Source of the DNA: Christensenella sp. UBA7597
GTDB lineage: Bacteria > Bacillota > Clostridia > Christensenellales > Borkfalkiaceae
Reading direction: 5' to 3'
Assembly: GCA_002474405.1 (NCBI GenBank)
Contig: DLQW01000063.1
Coordinates: 1 to 7,499, forward strand
Length of the DNA stretch: 7,499 nt
In this document: piece after piece, positions 6,838 to 7,499 of the stretch
Layout of the letters: every line of letters begins with the position of its first letter
How positions within the stretch are numbered: position 1 is the first letter of the stretch
Position numbers and translations under genes: made by a program
Notes under the pieces: model-generated
What the model saw: the letters and a program-made list of their open reading frames with translations, nothing else
What the model was told of the DNA's origin: nothing
Database searches by the model: none

Positions 6838-7499
6838 ACGTTGCCTCCTTCCGCCGCGCCGCACGCCGCGCAATTTTCGCCCGCCGCCGCGCAGGTTACG
6901 CAGTTTTCGTACTCCGCGCCCAGCGCCTCGCAAATCAGCGCGGGCAGGTCGATTACTTTCAGCGCGCCGCCACCGTTTTCTTTCAGATTATAATGGCAAA
7001 GCGGGCACACCGTAGCGATTTCCGCCGCGCCCGCGGCTGCCGCGTTTTCTAAAATTTTGCGGCTCTTCGCCTTCGTCAATTCCGGATTTTTCACCGACTG
7101 ATACGCGCCGCAGCATTCGTTTCTGAACGCGTACGTTACGGGCGTGCCGCCCAGCGCTTCGATGAATTTTTCCATCAACGACGGATTTTCGGGGTTATCG
7201 AACGCCATTACCTTCGAAGGGCGCAACAAAAGGCAGCCGTAATACGCCGCGATTTTGCGGTTCAGCGGCTTCACCACCTTGCTTTTAATCGTTTCGAACC
7301 CCACTTCGTCTCGCAGGAATTCAAGATAGTGCATCACCCGCGTTTCGCCGTTATACGGCGTTTCGAAGCCGAGATACGTATTCGCCGCGCGCGAAAAATC
7401 TCCGTCCGTTTTAATGTCCTCGTTCGTCCGCTTGATTACGTTGTGGCAGGCGGAACAAAGCGTAAGCAGTTTGCCGCCGTGTTCTTTCGCGTATTCCAG
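6834..7499 (-). CDS. hdrB: Heterodisulfide reductase subunit B, C-terminal 221 residues
   Basis: The frame is open to the right edge, so the start is outside; HdrB is usually about 290-300 residues, so roughly 70 or more are missing. HdrB is the catalytic subunit that cleaves disulfides with non-cubane 4Fe-4S clusters held by two CCG domains. Numbering visible residues from the edge, the end of the first CCG domain is LCSACHN (Cys15, Cys18). The second is Cys89, Cys129-Cys130 (NECCGAYQ) and Cys165/168 (CPLCHYN), a spacing of C-x39-CC-x34-CxxC close to the family pattern. A further Cys190 lies in DLPALICEALG, a typical HdrB ending. Beyond it is an unusual tail of about 25 residues, rich in Ala, Gly and Cys, with CxxC-x6-CxxC (Cys200, 203, 210, 213). 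The native acceptor in bacteria is usually unknown. An internal GTG at 7337 is not the start, since conserved sequence continues upstream. Confidence 0.93.
   Translation of the reverse strand: MEYAKEHGGKLLTLCSACHNVIKRTNEDIKTDGDFSRAANTYLGFETPYNGETRVMHYLEFLRDEVGFETIKSKVVKPLNRKIAAYYGCLLLRPSKVMAFDNPENPSLMEKFIEALGGTPVTYAFRNECCGAYQSVKNPELTKAKSRKILENAAAAGAAEIATVCPLCHYNLKENGGGALKVIDLPALICEALGAEYENCVTCAAAGENCAACGAAEGGNV
6844..6850 (-). promoter_or_regulatory. Ribosome binding site of hdrC
   Basis: Minus-strand AAGGAGG, 6 nt before the ATG at 6837, inside the last codons of hdrB. It fixes the hdrC start and the ATGA overlap. Confidence 0.75.

Noticed and set aside
4396..7499. Methanogen origin based on hdrABC
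   Set aside because: Hdr genes are widespread in anaerobic bacteria; the NADH-type FlxA, the flx cluster and strong AGGAGG-like sites point to a bacterium, and no methanogen-specific gene is present.

Overview
The window is one continuous block of genes, all on the minus strand and read from right to left. It appears to be a single operon for a soluble, cytoplasmic flavin/iron-sulfur complex. In transcription order it encodes HdrB (N-terminus beyond the right edge), HdrC, HdrA, an MvhD/FlxD-type adaptor, two different 4Fe-4S proteins (FlxC- and FlxB-like), an NAD(P)H-binding FAD/2Fe-2S protein (FlxA-like), a fumarate-reductase/thiol:fumarate-reductase-type iron-sulfur subunit, and the first 103 residues of a fumarate-reductase-like flavoprotein that runs off the left edge. 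Neighbouring genes overlap or nearly touch: 4 nt overlap hdrB/hdrC, 13 nt hdrA/flxD, 8 nt flxD/flxC, 4 nt flxC/flxB, 2 nt gap flxB/flxA, 37 nt and 33 nt gaps before the last two genes. The largest gap is 75 nt, between hdrC and hdrA. No tRNA, rRNA, insertion sequence, CRISPR array, terminator or convincing promoter was seen, and no gene-free stretch exceeds 75 bases. The operon promoter should lie beyond the right edge.

How the parts should work together: the HdrABC plus FlxABCD set matches the described FlxABCD-HdrABC (also called FloxABCD-HdrABC) NADH dehydrogenase/heterodisulfide-reductase complexes of anaerobic bacteria. By family knowledge, FlxA oxidises NADH, electrons pass through FlxB, FlxC and FlxD to the bifurcating FAD of HdrA, and one branch reduces ferredoxin while the other goes through HdrC and HdrB to a high-potential acceptor. 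What is less standard is the immediate attachment of a fumarate-reductase-like flavoprotein and its iron-sulfur partner. The reasonable inference is that this pair supplies the high-potential end (fumarate or another double-bond or disulfide acceptor), so the operon could encode an NADH-driven, ferredoxin-producing reductase. The acceptor cannot be told from this sequence.

Organism: a strict anaerobe, most likely a bacterium of the Clostridia/Bacillota type. This rests on the Flx-type NADH input, the strong AGGAGG-like ribosome binding sites and the tight operon; it is an inference and taxonomy below that level cannot be given. The codon use looks uniform across the window, with no sign of recent insertion or gene decay.
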